From Hyphomonas sp. (GTDB taxonomy: Bacteria; Pseudomonadota; Alphaproteobacteria; Caulobacterales; Hyphomonadaceae): DNA of 64,000 nt. The position numbers and the translations under genes were made by a program. The notes beneath the pieces were generated by a model, which was not told where the DNA came from, did not search any database, and worked only from the letters and a program-made list of their open reading frames with translations. Of the stretch, positions 1 to 8,919 are shown piece after piece (the first letter of the stretch is position 1; every line of letters begins with the position of its first letter). The DNA lies in NCBI GenBank assembly GCA_013791775.1, contig VMTE01000013.1, positions 104,111 through 168,110 on the forward strand, in the 5' to 3' direction.

Positions 1-335
1 ACTACCTCTGTGCCGCCGACGAGGACGCCTTCGTTGCCGCCCTGTTGCGCCTGGTCCAGTCCGGCGAAGCGCGCCGCGAGTTGGCAGACATGGCCCGTGC
101 CGCCCGGGACGTTGCCCTAGCGGCCCACAACCGCCGGGTGCTGAGTTCGCGCATCCGTACCGCGCTGGGCGACGGCATTGCCCTGCCAGCAGCGGCCCAG
201 CCGAAGGCTGGCGCGGCGGTGGTCAGCCTTCTGGTTGCACTGGCCGGATCGGGCTTTCCGGAAGAAATATTGGGTTTCGCAGCGTCCCAAACCATGCCAC
301 GGTCGGGCATTGTTCAGGAGGGGATTGCCCAATGA
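1..335 (+). CDS. C-terminal end of a possible glycosyltransferase (5' truncated by window)
   Basis: An open frame enters from the left edge (codons in phase from base 3) and stops with TGA at 333-335, overlapping the next start as ATGA. The visible stretch reads like the last helices of a group-1 glycosyltransferase: an acidic DEDAFVAALLRL helix followed by a basic helix with ELADMARAARD and NRRVLSSRIRTALGD, the usual tail after the sugar-nucleotide domain. About 50 further residues follow with no motif I recognise. The catalytic part lies outside the window, so the family call is weak. The polysaccharide genes at 7.9-11.3 kb are consistent with it but separated by unrelated genes. Confidence 0.4.
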   Translation, partial: YLCAADEDAFVAALLRLVQSGEARRELADMARAARDVALAAHNRRVLSSRIRTALGDGIALPAAAQPKAGAAVVSLLVALAGSGFPEEILGFAASQTMPRSGIVQEGIAQ

Positions 336-640
336 AGAAGTTTGTTTTCGCGGCGGTTGCTGCGCTTGCGCTTACGGCCTGCGGTGGCAGCCCGAAAGTG
401 GCGATGGTCAAGGCATGCACCGACAGCGGCGAGTCCGACACGAACTGTGCCTGCATCGCCGACAGTCTCGAGAAAAACCTCGACAAAGAAACCTTCAAGT
501 CCGTCGCCTTGGCCATGGCCGCCGGTGAGGAAGAGGGCAACAAGATGATGGAAAGCCTTCCTGCCGACAAGCAGGGCGCCGTGATGGGCGCACTGATGTC
601 AGCCGGCATGGGCTGCATGATGGGCGCCGCAGAAGGTTGA
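332..640 (+). CDS. small putative lipoprotein
   Basis: A 102-residue protein whose ATG overlaps the preceding stop (ATGA), with GGAGGGG just upstream as a strong ribosome binding site. Residues 1-17 are a lipoprotein signal: MKKF, a hydrophobic core, and the lipobox LTAC with Cys17 as the expected lipidated residue. The mature part has further cysteines (KACTDSG, NCACIADS, GMGCMMG) that could form disulfides in the periplasm, and ends in a methionine- and glycine-rich tail. I do not recognise the family. The NCACIADSLEKNL stretch resembles small periplasmic proteins with a CxC helix, but I assign no function. Confidence 0.7.
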   Translation: MKKFVFAAVAALALTACGGSPKVAMVKACTDSGESDTNCACIADSLEKNLDKETFKSVALAMAAGEEEGNKMMESLPADKQGAVMGALMSAGMGCMMGAAEG

Positions 641-690
641 CCTGATCACAGGCCGCTTGCGCCAGGTACTCGAAAGAGGGAGTCTTGGAC

Positions 691-1029
691 ATGGACCGCC
701 TGCCGACACGACTATGGATTGAAGCCTTGATCCGGCGCGCGGAAGTCGCCGGATCAAGTGCATTTGTCGTCCAGCACGGCGATGACGGGCGCGGCGACGT
801 GCTGATCAAGGTTGCGCGGATGGACGGCACGGCGGCGGCCTACCTGCCGTCAATGACCCTTGAGGGGGACCGCGCGTTCCTGAACCTCTCGGCCCAGGGC
901 GTCGGTCCCGACGAAGCCAGCGTCGATGCCTATGTCCGCCGCGCCAAGGCCCGCGACAGCGACCTCTGGATCGTCGAGATCGAGGACAAGGCAGGGCGCA
1001 CCTTCCTGACGGAGCCGGTCGAAGACTGA
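691..1029 (+). CDS. DUF1491 family protein
   Basis: A 112-residue cytosolic protein that matches my memory of the alphaproteobacterial DUF1491 family: an N-terminal LPTRLWIEALIRRAE helix, FVVQHGDDGRGDVLIKV, then a C-terminal VDAYVRRAKARDSDLWIVE segment followed by EIEDKAGRTFL. Members are about 110 residues, as here. No biochemical function is known. ATG at 691 is preferred over the in-frame TTG at 685 because AAGAGGGAG lies 7-8 nt before it. It sits alone between a lipoprotein gene and another small gene on the same strand. Confidence 0.75.
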   Translation: MDRLPTRLWIEALIRRAEVAGSSAFVVQHGDDGRGDVLIKVARMDGTAAAYLPSMTLEGDRAFLNLSAQGVGPDEASVDAYVRRAKARDSDLWIVEIEDKAGRTFLTEPVED

Positions 1030-1099
1030 CAGAGTTTACTGTCCCTTAACGCCATCAACGCAACTTGCGATTCGCTGGACTAAAAGGGGTGCGACAGCG

Positions 1100-1471
1100 A
1101 TGCTGTTCCTGCTGAACGAGTATGTCACCGAGATCGAGGCGCCCGAGTTGCGGCTGCTGAAACGCGGGCCGCTTCTCGGCTTCGAGGATGTCCACGCGAT
1201 GCGCGCCCGCGAGGCAATCGAGTTCGCGCGCAGCCGGTTGCAGGTGTGCCTGGATGCCGGTACGACGCCGGATAACGTTCTGGTCGCCGACCTCGCCGCC
1301 CTGATCATTGCCAAGACCGGCGCCAACGCTGCGCTGTTTCCGGTCCACGAGGGCCGCGTGTCCGAGCCGCGCCTGACCATCCTGCCGGAATCGATCCTCG
1401 AGGCCGTCCGCGCCCGCCTTGCCGAAGGCGCCAAGCCGGACATCCGCCAGATCTGGCCGCGCGCCGCCTGA
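1100..1471 (+). CDS. conserved-looking hypothetical protein
   Basis: A 123-residue soluble protein with AAAAGGGG about 10 nt before ATG 1100. It starts MLFLLNEYVTEIEAPE and has a central DVHAMRAREAIEFARSRL helix, a DNVLVADLAALIIAKTGANA segment and a final QIWPRAA. Composition and codon use match the neighbours, so I take it as a real gene. There is no signal peptide, membrane segment, cysteine pair or recognisable catalytic motif. The reading frame ends six bases from the convergent VWA gene stop at 1478. Function unknown. Confidence 0.6.
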   Translation: MLFLLNEYVTEIEAPELRLLKRGPLLGFEDVHAMRAREAIEFARSRLQVCLDAGTTPDNVLVADLAALIIAKTGANAALFPVHEGRVSEPRLTILPESILEAVRARLAEGAKPDIRQIWPRAA

Positions 1472-1477
1472 AGGCGC

Positions 1478-3625
1478 CTACTGCACTTTCAACGGCCGGA
1501 CGGCGAGCACATGCCGTCCGCCGCTGGCCACCATCACATAGCGCAGCTCATAGTCACCTGCCGCTTGCGGCGCGGTCAGCGTTACCGCATTGCGCTGGTG
1601 CACGTAGGCGTAGCCAACTTCGCCGCTGGTCGCCGTGTAGCCCTTCGGGACGATATCGACATAGTCACCGTAATAGGCGGGGCCGTTCGGTGTGACAGCG
1701 AACTCGGCGCTGCGTGCCACGCTGGCGGGTGCCTCCAGCGAAGCGGTTGCGGCGGTGAGGGTCACCGGCTTGACGGCCTTGACGGTGCGGCCCGTTGCGG
1801 TCTCGAGGACATAGCGCACGTCGTAGTCGCCAGGCTCGCCCGGCAGGGGGAGCGAGACGGGCTGGCCGGAGCGGGTGTAGGCGTAGGATTTCTCGCCGGA
1901 GGTCTGGGTGTAACCGCGCGGAACGAGGTCGATATAGTCGCCCGGCGCGCCGGGCCCTTCCCAGCCGACGCTGAGCGTGCTGCCGGCAACTGCCGAGGCG
2001 CGGTCCGGCGTCAGCGTGACCTGGACGTCGCGCAGCGTCAGCGGCGCCGTCGCAAGGACACGCCGGCCATCCGGCGCGGCCAGCACATAGCGCACGTCGT
2101 AGTCGCCCGGCGCGCCCGGCAACTTGAGATCCGAGGGACTGCCGCGCGAGGTGTAGAAGTAGGAGATCTCGCCGCTCGTCTGCGTGAATCCCTTCGGCAC
2201 GATATCGACATAGTCGCCGCTGCCATCCGGCCCGGCCCAGTCGACGCTGAGCATCTCGCCGAGCGCCGCGGAAGGACTGAAGGCGAGATCGACCTTGGCG
2301 TCTTGCACCTCGAGCGGCGCCGTCTTCAACACGCTGCGGCCATCGCTGGCGGCGGCGACATAGCGCACGTCATAGGCGCCGGGCTTGCCGGGCACGCGGA
2401 GGGTCACGGGCTCGGCCGAGCGCAGATAGGCATAGGTCAGCTCACCATTCGTCTTCGTATACCCGCGCGGCACGATGTCGATATAATCGCCGCTGTTGCC
2501 GGGCCCGCGCCAGGTGACCGTCAGGGTCTGGCCGATCTGGCGGGTCGGTTCGGCGACGAGTGCAACCGCCGCGTCGGTGATCGTGATCGCTTCGGTCGCC
2601 AGCACCACGCGCCCCTGCGGCGCGGCCCAGACGTAACGCAACTGATACGTACCCGGATCACCGGGCGCGCGCATCTGCACCGGGTTGCCGGTGTTCGCAT
2701 ATGACCAGGAAAGTTCTCCGAACGTGTCCGTATGACCCGGCGGGACCAGATCGACATAGTCGGTCTTCGTCCCGGGACCTGTCCAGCTGACCGCAAAAGT
2801 CGCGCCGATCTCGGCGCTGCCGGGGCCGTCGATCGTGGCGGTGGCGGTCGCCGCGTCCGGCGGGCCGGTCTCGACCGCATCGGCGACCGAGGCGAGCGCG
2901 GTGGAGAGTTCCGCCGCGTTCGAGGCTTCGAGGTACATGCCCCCGGTCGTCTCGGCGAGGCAGGCGACCTGGCGGCCTTCATCCGCGCTCAGGCCGAAGC
3001 CGATGACATGCGCGGTGAAATCGATGCCGCGGGCCTCAAGGTCTGCGCCGGCTGCGCAGGGGTCGGCATTACAGGTCTCGATCCCGTCGGTGACGAGGAT
3101 GACCGTGGCGCGCGTCTCTTCGATTGCGAGGGCATCGGCCGCCTGACGCACGGCAGCGGTGAGCGGGGTCTTGCCGATGGGGGTGAGCGTATCGACGATG
3201 TCGGGAAACGGCACGCTTGCGCCGGGCTGGCGCAGCAGTTCGATATCGGCGCAGTCGCCCTTCCGGCGGTGGCCATAGGCAAGGAGGCCGGCGGCGCCCA
3301 GTTCGGGATCGGCGCTGACCATCTGGCGCACGGCGGCGCGGGCGATATCGCGCTTGGAATTGCCGTCGATCTGGCCCCACATCGAGCCGGAGGAGTCCAT
3401 CACTACCATCACCTTCATCGGGCCTTTGGGGGTCTCGATCACCGCGTCGGCGGGATCGTCCGGCGGCGCGAGGGCGGCGCTGGCAGGGCCGGCGGATCCG
3501 TCCGGAGCAGGCGCTGCTGCTGCGGCGGTCTCGGCGGGCGCAAGCGTCACGGTTTCGGCTTTTGGTCCGCAGGCTGCCAACAGTCCGGCAGCGGCAGACA
3601 GCCCAAGGATGGTCATCCTGTTCAT
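1478..3625 (-). CDS. VWA-domain lipoprotein with five C-terminal tandem repeats
   Basis: A 715-residue exported protein. Start ATG 3625 is chosen because GGAGGG lies 8 nt upstream and it gives a clean lipoprotein signal (MNRMTILGLSAAAGLLAAC, lipobox LAAC). A Pro/Ala-rich linker precedes a von Willebrand A domain (about residues 70-260) with a full MIDAS start, VVMDSSGSMWG, and later TPLTAAV and LVTDGIETC, so metal-dependent ligand binding is expected. From about residue 265 to the end come five repeats of about 90 residues, each with G-D-Y-V-D-I-V-P-K-G, T-x-T-S-G-E, YAY and GDYDVRYVLAA. The repeats resemble beta-sandwich modules and would project from the outer membrane or periplasm. The gene stands alone and diverges from prfC. 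Partner unknown. Confidence 0.85.
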   Translation of the reverse strand: MNRMTILGLSAAAGLLAACGPKAETVTLAPAETAAAAAPAPDGSAGPASAALAPPDDPADAVIETPKGPMKVMVVMDSSGSMWGQIDGNSKRDIARAAVRQMVSADPELGAAGLLAYGHRRKGDCADIELLRQPGASVPFPDIVDTLTPIGKTPLTAAVRQAADALAIEETRATVILVTDGIETCNADPCAAGADLEARGIDFTAHVIGFGLSADEGRQVACLAETTGGMYLEASNAAELSTALASVADAVETGPPDAATATATIDGPGSAEIGATFAVSWTGPGTKTDYVDLVPPGHTDTFGELSWSYANTGNPVQMRAPGDPGTYQLRYVWAAPQGRVVLATEAITITDAAVALVAEPTRQIGQTLTVTWRGPGNSGDYIDIVPRGYTKTNGELTYAYLRSAEPVTLRVPGKPGAYDVRYVAAASDGRSVLKTAPLEVQDAKVDLAFSPSAALGEMLSVDWAGPDGSGDYVDIVPKGFTQTSGEISYFYTSRGSPSDLKLPGAPGDYDVRYVLAAPDGRRVLATAPLTLRDVQVTLTPDRASAVAGSTLSVGWEGPGAPGDYIDLVPRGYTQTSGEKSYAYTRSGQPVSLPLPGEPGDYDVRYVLETATGRTVKAVKPVTLTAATASLEAPASVARSAEFAVTPNGPAYYGDYVDIVPKGYTATSGEVGYAYVHQRNAVTLTAPQAAGDYELRYVMVASGGRHVLAVRPLKVQ
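1490..2780 (-). repeat. five tandem coding repeats of about 265-270 nt in the VWA gene
   Basis: The 3' part of the VWA gene encodes five copies of one module. The anchor motifs are TDYVDLVPPGHTDTFGE, GDYIDIVPRGYTKTNGE, GDYVDIVPKGFTQTSGE, GDYIDLVPRGYTQTSGE and GDYVDIVPKGYTATSGE. The copies are diverged at DNA level, so this is an old duplication. The first copy (most N-terminal) is the most divergent, and the last lacks the typical DGR before its final strand. Confidence 0.8.
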
Positions 3626-3756
3626 CGCTCGTCCCTCCACGACTTTTCTTCATTTCTCATTTTGTTGACGCTACGGCAAGCCGCACGGGTCGAAGCGCTT
3701 CACCTCAGCTGACAAATCGGCTAGGGGCTCGGGCTTGAGTTCGAAAGCCCTCCCGC

Positions 3757-5355
3757 ATGTCGCACGTGACTGAAGCCGCCCGGCGGCGCACCTTTGCCAT
3801 TATTTCGCACCCGGACGCCGGCAAGACGACGCTGACGGAAAACCTGTTGCTGGCGGGCGGCGCCATCCGCGCGGCCGGCGAGGTGGCGGCGCGCGGCCAG
3901 ACGCGGCGCACGCGGTCCGACTGGATGAAGATCGAACGCGACCGGGGCATCTCGGTATCGGCGTCGGTGATGTCGTTCGAGTTCGACGGTTACATGTTCA
4001 ACCTGCTCGACACCCCGGGCCACGAGGACTTCTCCGAAGATACCTACCGCACGCTGACGGCTGCCGACTGCGCGGTCATGGTGCTCGACGCCGCCAAGGG
4101 TATCGAGCCGCAGACGCTGAAACTGTTCGAAGTGTGCCGGTTGCGCGATATCCCGATCGTGACCTTCATCAACAAGATGGACCGCGAGGCGCAGGAGCCT
4201 ATCGCGTTGCTGGACGAGGTGCAGGACAAGTTACAGCTCGACACCGCCCCGCTGTTCTGGCCGGCTGCGAGCGGCCAACGGTTCGCGGGCATGCTGGACC
4301 TGGAGCGCGACTGTTTCCTGCAGTTCGAGCGGCGGGTGGGCGAGCCGGCGCGGATCGGTCCGGCCACGGAAATTCCGGGCGACGCTGCAAGCCTGAAGGC
4401 GAACCTTGATCCCTACGTCTTTGCCGAGTTGACCGAAGGCATCGAGATGGCGCGCAGCCTGTTGCCGGTGTTTGACCGCGAGGCCTTCCTGGCGGGCAAC
4501 ATGACGCCGGTGGTGTTCGGCTCGGCGCTGCGCTATTTCGGCGTCGCGGAACTGCTCCGTACGCTGCACACCTATGCGCCCCAGCCGCGAGACCAGAAGG
4601 CCACACGGAAGGGCGAGCCGATCCGGGTTCATGCCGACGACCCGTCCGTAAGCGGATTTGTGTTCAAGATCCAGGCGAACATGGACCCCAACCACCGCGA
4701 CCGCGTGGCCTTTCTGCGCCTGTGTTCGGGCGAGTTCCAGCGCGGCATGCGGCTGAAAACCAACAGCGGCAAGCAGCTGAGCATCCACAATCCGCTGATG
4801 TTCATGGCGCAGGACCGGGAGATTGCCGAAACCGCCTATGCGGGCGACGTGATCGGTGTGCCCAACCATGGCCAGCTTCGCGTCGGCGACTCGCTGTCGG
4901 AAAGCGGCGACATCCAGTTCGGCGGCATTCCGAACTTCGCGCCGGAATTGCTGCGCCGGGCACGCGTCAGGGATCCGATGAAGGCGAAGCACTTGCGCAA
5001 GGCGCTCGAAAGCCTCGCCGAAGAGGGCGTGACGCAGCTGTTCACACCGCAGATCGGGTCGGACATGATTGTCGGTGCGGTCGGCCAGCTGCAATTCGAG
5101 GTGATGATCGAGCGGATGACGGCGGAGTACGGCCTCGAAGTGATGTTCGAGCAGGCGCCCTACAACGTCGCACGCTGGATGAGCAGCGATGATCCGGCGA
5201 AGCTCGAAGAGTTCATGGAGAAGAACAAGTCCGCCTCAGGCACCGACCTCGACGGCGCGCCGGTCTACCTGGCAAAGAATGCCTGGGATGTCGGCTACGC
5301 GCAGGAAAAGAACCCGGCGATCCGGTTCACGGCCACGAAAGAGCGGTCGATCTAG
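3757..5355 (+). CDS. prfC: peptide chain release factor 3 (RF3)
   Basis: A 532-residue translational GTPase, the usual length for RF3, which removes RF1/RF2 from the ribosome after termination. The G1 motif SHPDAGKTTLTE (residues about 17-28), the RF3-type insert RTRSDWMKIERDRGISV, G3 DTPGHEDFSEDTYR and G4 NKMDR are all present, followed by the EF-Tu-like domain II and the C-terminal RF3 domain (QIGSDMIVGAVGQLQFEV). The gene diverges from the VWA lipoprotein gene. Its TAG stop lies inside a CTAG that also forms the stop of the convergent gene on the other strand. Confidence 0.97.
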   Translation: MSHVTEAARRRTFAIISHPDAGKTTLTENLLLAGGAIRAAGEVAARGQTRRTRSDWMKIERDRGISVSASVMSFEFDGYMFNLLDTPGHEDFSEDTYRTLTAADCAVMVLDAAKGIEPQTLKLFEVCRLRDIPIVTFINKMDREAQEPIALLDEVQDKLQLDTAPLFWPAASGQRFAGMLDLERDCFLQFERRVGEPARIGPATEIPGDAASLKANLDPYVFAELTEGIEMARSLLPVFDREAFLAGNMTPVVFGSALRYFGVAELLRTLHTYAPQPRDQKATRKGEPIRVHADDPSVSGFVFKIQANMDPNHRDRVAFLRLCSGEFQRGMRLKTNSGKQLSIHNPLMFMAQDREIAETAYAGDVIGVPNHGQLRVGDSLSESGDIQFGGIPNFAPELLRRARVRDPMKAKHLRKALESLAEEGVTQLFTPQIGSDMIVGAVGQLQFEVMIERMTAEYGLEVMFEQAPYNVARWMSSDDPAKLEEFMEKNKSASGTDLDGAPVYLAKNAWDVGYAQEKNPAIRFTATKERSI

Positions 5356-5798
5356 TTTTCGGGGGCCGGTTCGGCGCTCTCGCCGGCAAGGTCGTCGGCC
5401 GGTGCAGGCGCATCCGTGCTGGCTTCGCCCCAGTAGCTGGCATCCACGCGCGGCGAGACGCCGGAGGTGGCGAGCAGGTTTTCTTCCGGGCTGCCGCCGC
5501 CGCGCTTGAGCTCGCAGCGCGCACCGGCGCTGCCGTAGGCTTCGACGAAGGACCAGGCCTGGCAGACACCGTCTTCGCCGCAGGCGATCTGGCAATCCAG
5601 CGCCGTCGAGCCGGCCTCGACCTTGTAGGTGGCACCGTGGCGGTAGGTGTAGGTCTCGTGTCCCGGCGCGGTTGCGCCGGCCCCGGTCGCGGTCAGCTGG
5701 TCCATCCCGGGTGAGGAGACGGCCTTGCGGGTCACGCCGTCGGCTCCGGCAACGAGACAGAGGCAAGCGGCGGCGGCGAACAGCATGACGAGACGCAT
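5352..5798 (-). CDS. exported PAN/Apple-like cysteine-rich protein
   Basis: A 148-residue protein with an N-terminal signal peptide (MRLVMLFAAAACLCLVAG). Start ATG 5798 is chosen because it opens the signal peptide and AGGAGT lies 6 nt before it. The mature part carries a C-x3-C-x5-C-x15-C pattern (DCQIACG, GVCQAWSF, ARCELKRG), which matches the core of a PAN/Apple fold, a carbohydrate- or protein-binding module. The tail is acidic and rich in Ala and Pro. The stop codon overlaps the prfC stop within CTAG at 5352-5355. I infer a periplasmic binding role but see no partner. Confidence 0.65.
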   Translation of the reverse strand: MRLVMLFAAAACLCLVAGADGVTRKAVSSPGMDQLTATGAGATAPGHETYTYRHGATYKVEAGSTALDCQIACGEDGVCQAWSFVEAYGSAGARCELKRGGGSPEENLLATSGVSPRVDASYWGEASTDAPAPADDLAGESAEPAPEN

Positions 5799-5878
5799 GG
5801 AACACTCCTGCAGGCAATATATCAGGCAGGACGATAGCCGGGCCGCGTTAACGAAGCGTTTGCTTTGCGCCGACCGCT

Positions 5879-7696
5879 CTAGCTGGTCAGGCGCTCGCGC
5901 TTTTCCTCGATATCCAGCCATTCCAGCTCGATCTCTTCGAGCTGGGTGCGGGCAGCGGCGACGCGGCGTGACTTGGTGTTGAAGGCGGCGGCGTCGCGGG
6001 CATAGAGGCCGGAATCGGCGAGGTCGGCTTCGAGCGTTGCGATCTCGGACTGCAGCCGGGGGATCAGGCCGTCGATCTCCTTTTGGCGATGTTCGTCCTT
6101 GAAGGAGAGCTTGGTCTGCTGCTTCGGCTTTGCGGCGGGCGCGGCGGCAGACTTCGCGGCGGCGGCGCGCTGGGCGTCCTTGCGGCGCACGCCAGCCAGT
6201 TGCTGCTGCGCGTCGCTCCATCCGCCGGCGGTCTGGATCCATTCGCCATCGCCGATCGGGCAGAGGCAGCTGGTGACTGTCGAATCGAGGAAGGCGCGGT
6301 CGTGGCTGACGAGGATCAGCGTGCCTTCATAGGCGAGCAGCATGTCTTCGAGCAGGTCGAGCGTCTGCATGTCGAGATCGTTGGTCGGTTCGTCCATCAC
6401 GAGGAGGTTTGACGTCTGGGCGAGGCCGAGGGCGAGGGCGAGGCGGTTGCGCTCACCGCCCGACAGCGCGCCGACCGGCTGGCGCAGCTGTTCGGGGCTG
6501 AAGAGGAAATCCTTCGCATAGGCGGCGACGTGGCGCTGCTGGCCCTGGACGTTGATCGAGTCGCCGCCCATCGGGGCGAGCGCTTCCCAGATCGTGTCGG
6601 TGGCTTTCAGGTGATCGCGGGTCTGGTCCTGGTAGGTGACCTGCAGCGTTTTGGAATGCGTGACCGTGCCGGCATCCGGCGGGATCTCCCCCAGCAGCAG
6701 GCGGACGAGGGTTGTCTTGCCCGCGCCGTTGGGGCCGATGATGCCGATCCGGTCGCCGCGCAGGATGCGCAGGTCGAGGTCCCGGGCGATCACCAGCGGA
6801 CCGTCTGCCGTCTCGAAGGTTTTCGAGAGGCCTTTGACTTCGATGACCTTCTTGCTGAGCGCGCTGCCGGCGTCAGCGCTGAACTCGGCGGTCGACTTCC
6901 GGTCGTTCAGGGCGGTGCGCATGGCGGCGTGTTGCACGCGCATGTCCTTCAGCCGGGCGAGGCGGCCCTGGTTGCGTTTGCGCCGGCCGGTGACGCCGCG
7001 CGCCAGCCAGTGCTGCTCGTCCTTCAGCTGCGTCGTCATTCGGCGCATCTGGCGTTCGTCTTCCAGTTCGATCTGTTCGGCCCATTCGTCGAACTTCACG
7101 TATCCGTCCGGACTCTTCAGCACCTTGCCCTGGCGCAGCCACAGCGTGTTGGTCGAAATGTTCTCGAGGAAGCGCCGGTCGTGGCTGACCACCAGCACGA
7201 CGCCGTTGAACGCCTTCAACCGTGTCTCCAGCGCTTCGATCATCGGCACGTCGAGATGGTTCGTCGGCTCGTCCAGCAGCAGGATCGTCGGCTCCTGCGC
7301 GAAGGCCTTCGCCAGCGCGGCGCGGCGCTTCTGGCCGCCGGACAGGGTATTCGGATCGGCTTTCGGATCAATCTCGAAGGCCATGATTTCAGCCTCCGCC
7401 ATGTAGGCGCCTTCGAGGCCGTCGGCGACATAGTCGAGCACGGTTTCGAAGCCGGTGACGTCGGGTTCCTGCGCGACCGTGGCGTAGGTGATGCCGGGCT
7501 GGCGCCAGACTTCGCCGGAGTCCGGCTCGATCGCTTCGGAAATGATCTTCATCAGCGTTGACTTGCCGGCGCCGTTGCGCCCGACCAGTGCCGCGCGCTC
7601 ACCCTTCGACAAGGCCAGCGTGACGCCTTCGAATAGCGGACTGCTGCCAAAGGTGAGGCGAACATCGGTCAGGGAAATCAGGGGGGGCTGGGCCAT
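5879..7696 (-). CDS. uup: ABC-F family ATPase, Uup type
   Basis: A 605-residue soluble protein with two ABC ATPase domains and no membrane segments. Domain 1 has Walker A GRNGAGKST, signature LSGGQKRR and Walker B ILLLDEPTNHLD; domain 2 has GPNGAGKTT, LSGGERNR and LLVMDEPTNDLD. After an Ala/Lys-rich linker (about 500-535) the last 70 residues form a charged coiled coil (KEIDGLIPRLQSEIATLEAD), the hallmark of Uup rather than EttA or YheS. ABC-F proteins act at the ribosome, and Uup also binds branched DNA. Start ATG 7696 is the only good one. The gene stands alone and diverges from the glycosyltransferase at 7877. Confidence 0.9.
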   Translation of the reverse strand: MAQPPLISLTDVRLTFGSSPLFEGVTLALSKGERAALVGRNGAGKSTLMKIISEAIEPDSGEVWRQPGITYATVAQEPDVTGFETVLDYVADGLEGAYMAEAEIMAFEIDPKADPNTLSGGQKRRAALAKAFAQEPTILLLDEPTNHLDVPMIEALETRLKAFNGVVLVVSHDRRFLENISTNTLWLRQGKVLKSPDGYVKFDEWAEQIELEDERQMRRMTTQLKDEQHWLARGVTGRRKRNQGRLARLKDMRVQHAAMRTALNDRKSTAEFSADAGSALSKKVIEVKGLSKTFETADGPLVIARDLDLRILRGDRIGIIGPNGAGKTTLVRLLLGEIPPDAGTVTHSKTLQVTYQDQTRDHLKATDTIWEALAPMGGDSINVQGQQRHVAAYAKDFLFSPEQLRQPVGALSGGERNRLALALGLAQTSNLLVMDEPTNDLDMQTLDLLEDMLLAYEGTLILVSHDRAFLDSTVTSCLCPIGDGEWIQTAGGWSDAQQQLAGVRRKDAQRAAAAKSAAAPAAKPKQQTKLSFKDEHRQKEIDGLIPRLQSEIATLEADLADSGLYARDAAAFNTKSRRVAAARTQLEEIELEWLDIEEKRERLTS

Positions 7697-7876
7697 GGCG
7701 GGGAGATAGCGCGGCGTCCAGCGCGGCGCTAGGGGCGCGCGGCGCCTGGCAAATTCGTGCCTCCGGCGAACTGGTCACCAAATTGCAGGCTTTTTGCGGG
7801 AAATGATGCGCAGCGCCGGGGCGGAACCGTCCAAACCGGTCGCATGTCTCTGTTCTGCCCCTTTGAGGACCAGTCC

Positions 7877-8911
7877 ATGTCCGGCCTTAACCTTGTCGTG
7901 CTTCGTGATCCTGTACCGGTTTGGGACGCGGCCGCGCCGGCGCCGCCCGGTCCGCGTCTCGACTTCGAGCTGATCCGGGAACGGATTTCGGGACAGTATG
8001 TTTCATCGGCCTCCCTGAAGTCGCCCCTGGCCAGGCGGCTTGCCGGCGGCAACAGTGCCATGGCCGCCGCTTTCGCGACCTTCGAGGTGCGCGCGCAGGC
8101 CGCCAATGTCTTTACCACCGGCGAGGAGATCGCCTTCCGCCTGTTGCCGCTTCTGAACGCATCGAGCTGGAAGGGGCGCCTCTTCAGTGTCATCCATTCC
8201 AGTCACAGCTTCAAATGGCGCCAGGCTGCGCGGCTGTTGGGAACGGCCAAGGTTGGCACCTATTTCACGGTATCGACCCAGCAGCGCGACGTTCTGGTGC
8301 AGAAGGCCGGCCTGCCGGCGGACAAGGTCGTGTTCATCCATCACAGCGTCGACGCAGACTTCTACGATCCCTCGAAGGCCCCGGCGGCCAGCGGCGAAGG
8401 CTATGTCTTCGCCTGCGGACTGGAGAATCGGGACTATGCCACGCTGACGGCCGCTGCCGCGCAGGTGCCTTGGCCGGTGCGCGTGCAGGCCTACGGGTTC
8501 TTCCCGCAGGCGGATGCCCGGGACGAAGGCTTGCCGGCGAACCTCGAGATCAACCGTACACGGCTCTCCCATGACGACTTGCGGGCCCGCTATGCCGGTG
8601 CGCGTTTCGTCGTGGTGCCGCTGCACGCCGTACCGTATGCGGCTGGCGCGACCGGCATCCTGGAAGCCATGGCCATGGGCAAGGCCGTGATTGCAACGCA
8701 GTCCTCGGGGCTCGCCGATTACATTGCCCCGGATACCATCCTGAAGGTACCTGCGGGTGACCCGGCCCGCCTTGCAGACGCCATGGGCGCGCTCTGGCGC
8801 GATCCGGCGGCCTGCGAGGAGATGGGCCGCGCGAACCGCGAATGGGTGCTGCGTCATGCCAGCATTGAGCGATACACCGCCGCGATCGCGGACCGGATTC
8901 TGGCGGACTGA
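7877..8911 (+). CDS. glycosyltransferase, family 4-like
   Basis: A 344-residue GT-B-fold glycosyltransferase. I chose ATG 7877 because GAGGA lies 8 nt upstream; an in-frame ATG at 7844 is possible. The N-terminal half has the acceptor-type domain with SSHSFKWRQAARLLG; the C-terminal half starts near GYVFACGLENRDYATL and contains the donor-binding signature GATGILEAMAMGKAVIATQ followed by GLADYI. The usual final helix (REWVLRHASIERY) is present. It should transfer a sugar from a nucleotide donor onto a lipid-linked or surface glycan at the inner membrane. The flippase gene starts 8 nt after the stop, so the two are co-transcribed. Confidence 0.85.
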   Translation: MSGLNLVVLRDPVPVWDAAAPAPPGPRLDFELIRERISGQYVSSASLKSPLARRLAGGNSAMAAAFATFEVRAQAANVFTTGEEIAFRLLPLLNASSWKGRLFSVIHSSHSFKWRQAARLLGTAKVGTYFTVSTQQRDVLVQKAGLPADKVVFIHHSVDADFYDPSKAPAASGEGYVFACGLENRDYATLTAAAAQVPWPVRVQAYGFFPQADARDEGLPANLEINRTRLSHDDLRARYAGARFVVVPLHAVPYAAGATGILEAMAMGKAVIATQSSGLADYIAPDTILKVPAGDPARLADAMGALWRDPAACEEMGRANREWVLRHASIERYTAAIADRILAD

Positions 8912-8919
8912 AATCGCCC

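Noticed and set aside
1511-3712. Long open frames on the plus strand opposite the VWA gene (about 397 and 326 codons)
   Set aside because: Antisense shadows of a GC-rich gene; their composition is Arg/Gly/Ala-rich and repeats simply mirror the VWA modules.
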